DNA of 64,000 nt. Origin: Rhodamnia argentea. Its lineage: Eukaryota > Streptophyta > Magnoliopsida > Myrtales > Myrtaceae. Of this stretch, positions 63,375 to 64,000 are shown piece after piece. The translations under genes were made by a program, and so were the position numbers. The DNA lies in contig NC_063156.1 of assembly GCF_020921035.1 (NCBI RefSeq), positions 496,001 through 560,000 on the forward strand, given 5' to 3'. Under the pieces are notes generated by a model, which ran no database searches, had not been told where the DNA came from, and saw only the letters and a program-made list of their open reading frames with translations. Numbering within the stretch: position 1 is the first letter of the stretch; each line of letters begins with the position of its first letter.

Positions 63375-64000
63375 GGTTCTTGTCTTTCTTCTTGTTCTCT
63401 TTTACAATGTAGACACACAGTGGGAGATGTCCCGTAATCCCTGTGATACAGTACATACATTCTTAGGAGAGAAATGAGCGACGGCAGAGCCAAGCTATAG
63501 AGAGAGAATTATGAAGCTTTTACTCATCAAATCCTCTGAGTGCACTGAGTGTAGCTGAATCGTACGCTAATGCATTCCATCCAGTTCAATACGATCAGCA
63601 ACTATAACAATAATGTCGACCGACTGTCATATTCATTTTTTTGCAAATCTGACATCTGACTACGGTGACTAACTCAAGCACAAGATACGTGACTCTCACT
63701 CTGCTGCAGCTGCTTTGAAAGAGCCAAATGCTATGCTTAAAGACGGTAGATAATTTTGATTTTGGGAAGGAGTTTAATTCAGAGAGAATAACATGGGTCA
63801 ACCTCTAGCCCAGCTTTAGGTAGAGTATACTGAGGCTTAGATTTTAATTTCTGTGCACGCACAGCCACGTTGATGTGTCGCTGCTCATTTTATGGCTTCT
63901 TCGCATTGGATAATTTTGTCAGTGCAATTTGCAACCAAAGTTTGCTTATGAGGGGACTACATTAGTCCAGATAAGCATATTGATATATCGGCTTCTTCGA
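63375..64000 (+). other. Presumed first intron of CPSF160
   Basis: Follows a splice donor and continues to the window edge. A minus-strand open frame (63005-63493) overlaps exon 1 and is its shadow. No other feature seen. Confidence 0.6.

Noticed and set aside
63005-63493. 162-residue minus-strand frame over CPSF160 exon 1
   Set aside because: The plus strand encodes the highly conserved CPSF160 N-terminus; the minus frame is its shadow.

Overview
This window is nuclear DNA of a flowering plant, almost certainly a eudicot and most likely a rosid. Genes are broken into many short exons with AT-rich introns, and the reconstructed proteins match plant families closely. Intergenic DNA is AT-rich and full of inverted-repeat transposon relics and CT/GA microsatellites. 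I see no prokaryotic, organellar, CRISPR or rRNA features. Exon boundaries were read by hand from splice signals and reading-frame continuity.

Left block (1-26 kb), all on the minus strand: a decayed U-box/protein-kinase fragment at the edge; ceramide kinase (13 exons, 607 codons); a RhoGAP-like protein (9 exons, 376 codons); a GT64-family glycosyltransferase (5 exons, 349 codons); DEAD-box RNA helicase RH7 (14 exons, 715 codons); and a CDGSH iron-sulfur (NEET) protein (2 exons, 113 codons).

Middle gap (26-37 kb): no credible gene. It holds a tandem duplication (27441-29799 and 29800-32831). Each copy carries a hAT-like MITE. Only the second copy carries a 665-bp insertion, and only the first has a long CT tract. 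Foldback elements with GC-rich cores follow.

Right block (37-64 kb): an ERECTA-LIKE receptor kinase (+, 27 exons); a TPX2-like spindle protein (-, 12 exons, 372 codons); an ACS10/ACS12-type aminotransferase-like protein (+, 4 exons, 493 codons), tail-to-tail with a DUF688 protein (-, 2 exons, 318 codons); and the first exon of CPSF160 (+), which runs off the window. The gaps hold a young tRNA-derived SINE, further foldback elements and a hAT MITE nested inside a larger inverted-repeat element.

The genes do not form one pathway: they cover sphingolipid metabolism and cell-death control, small-GTPase-type signalling, RNA helicase/rRNA work, Fe-S handling, stomatal/organ patterning, mitosis and mRNA 3' processing. 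Their linkage looks like ancient synteny: from memory, the Arabidopsis orthologues fall into two clusters on chromosome 5 (At5g51xxx and At5g61-62xxx), interleaved here. I found no convincing undescribed biological system. The most unusual items are the RhoGAP gene's architecture, the layered history of the tandem duplication and the recurring GC-cored foldback elements.
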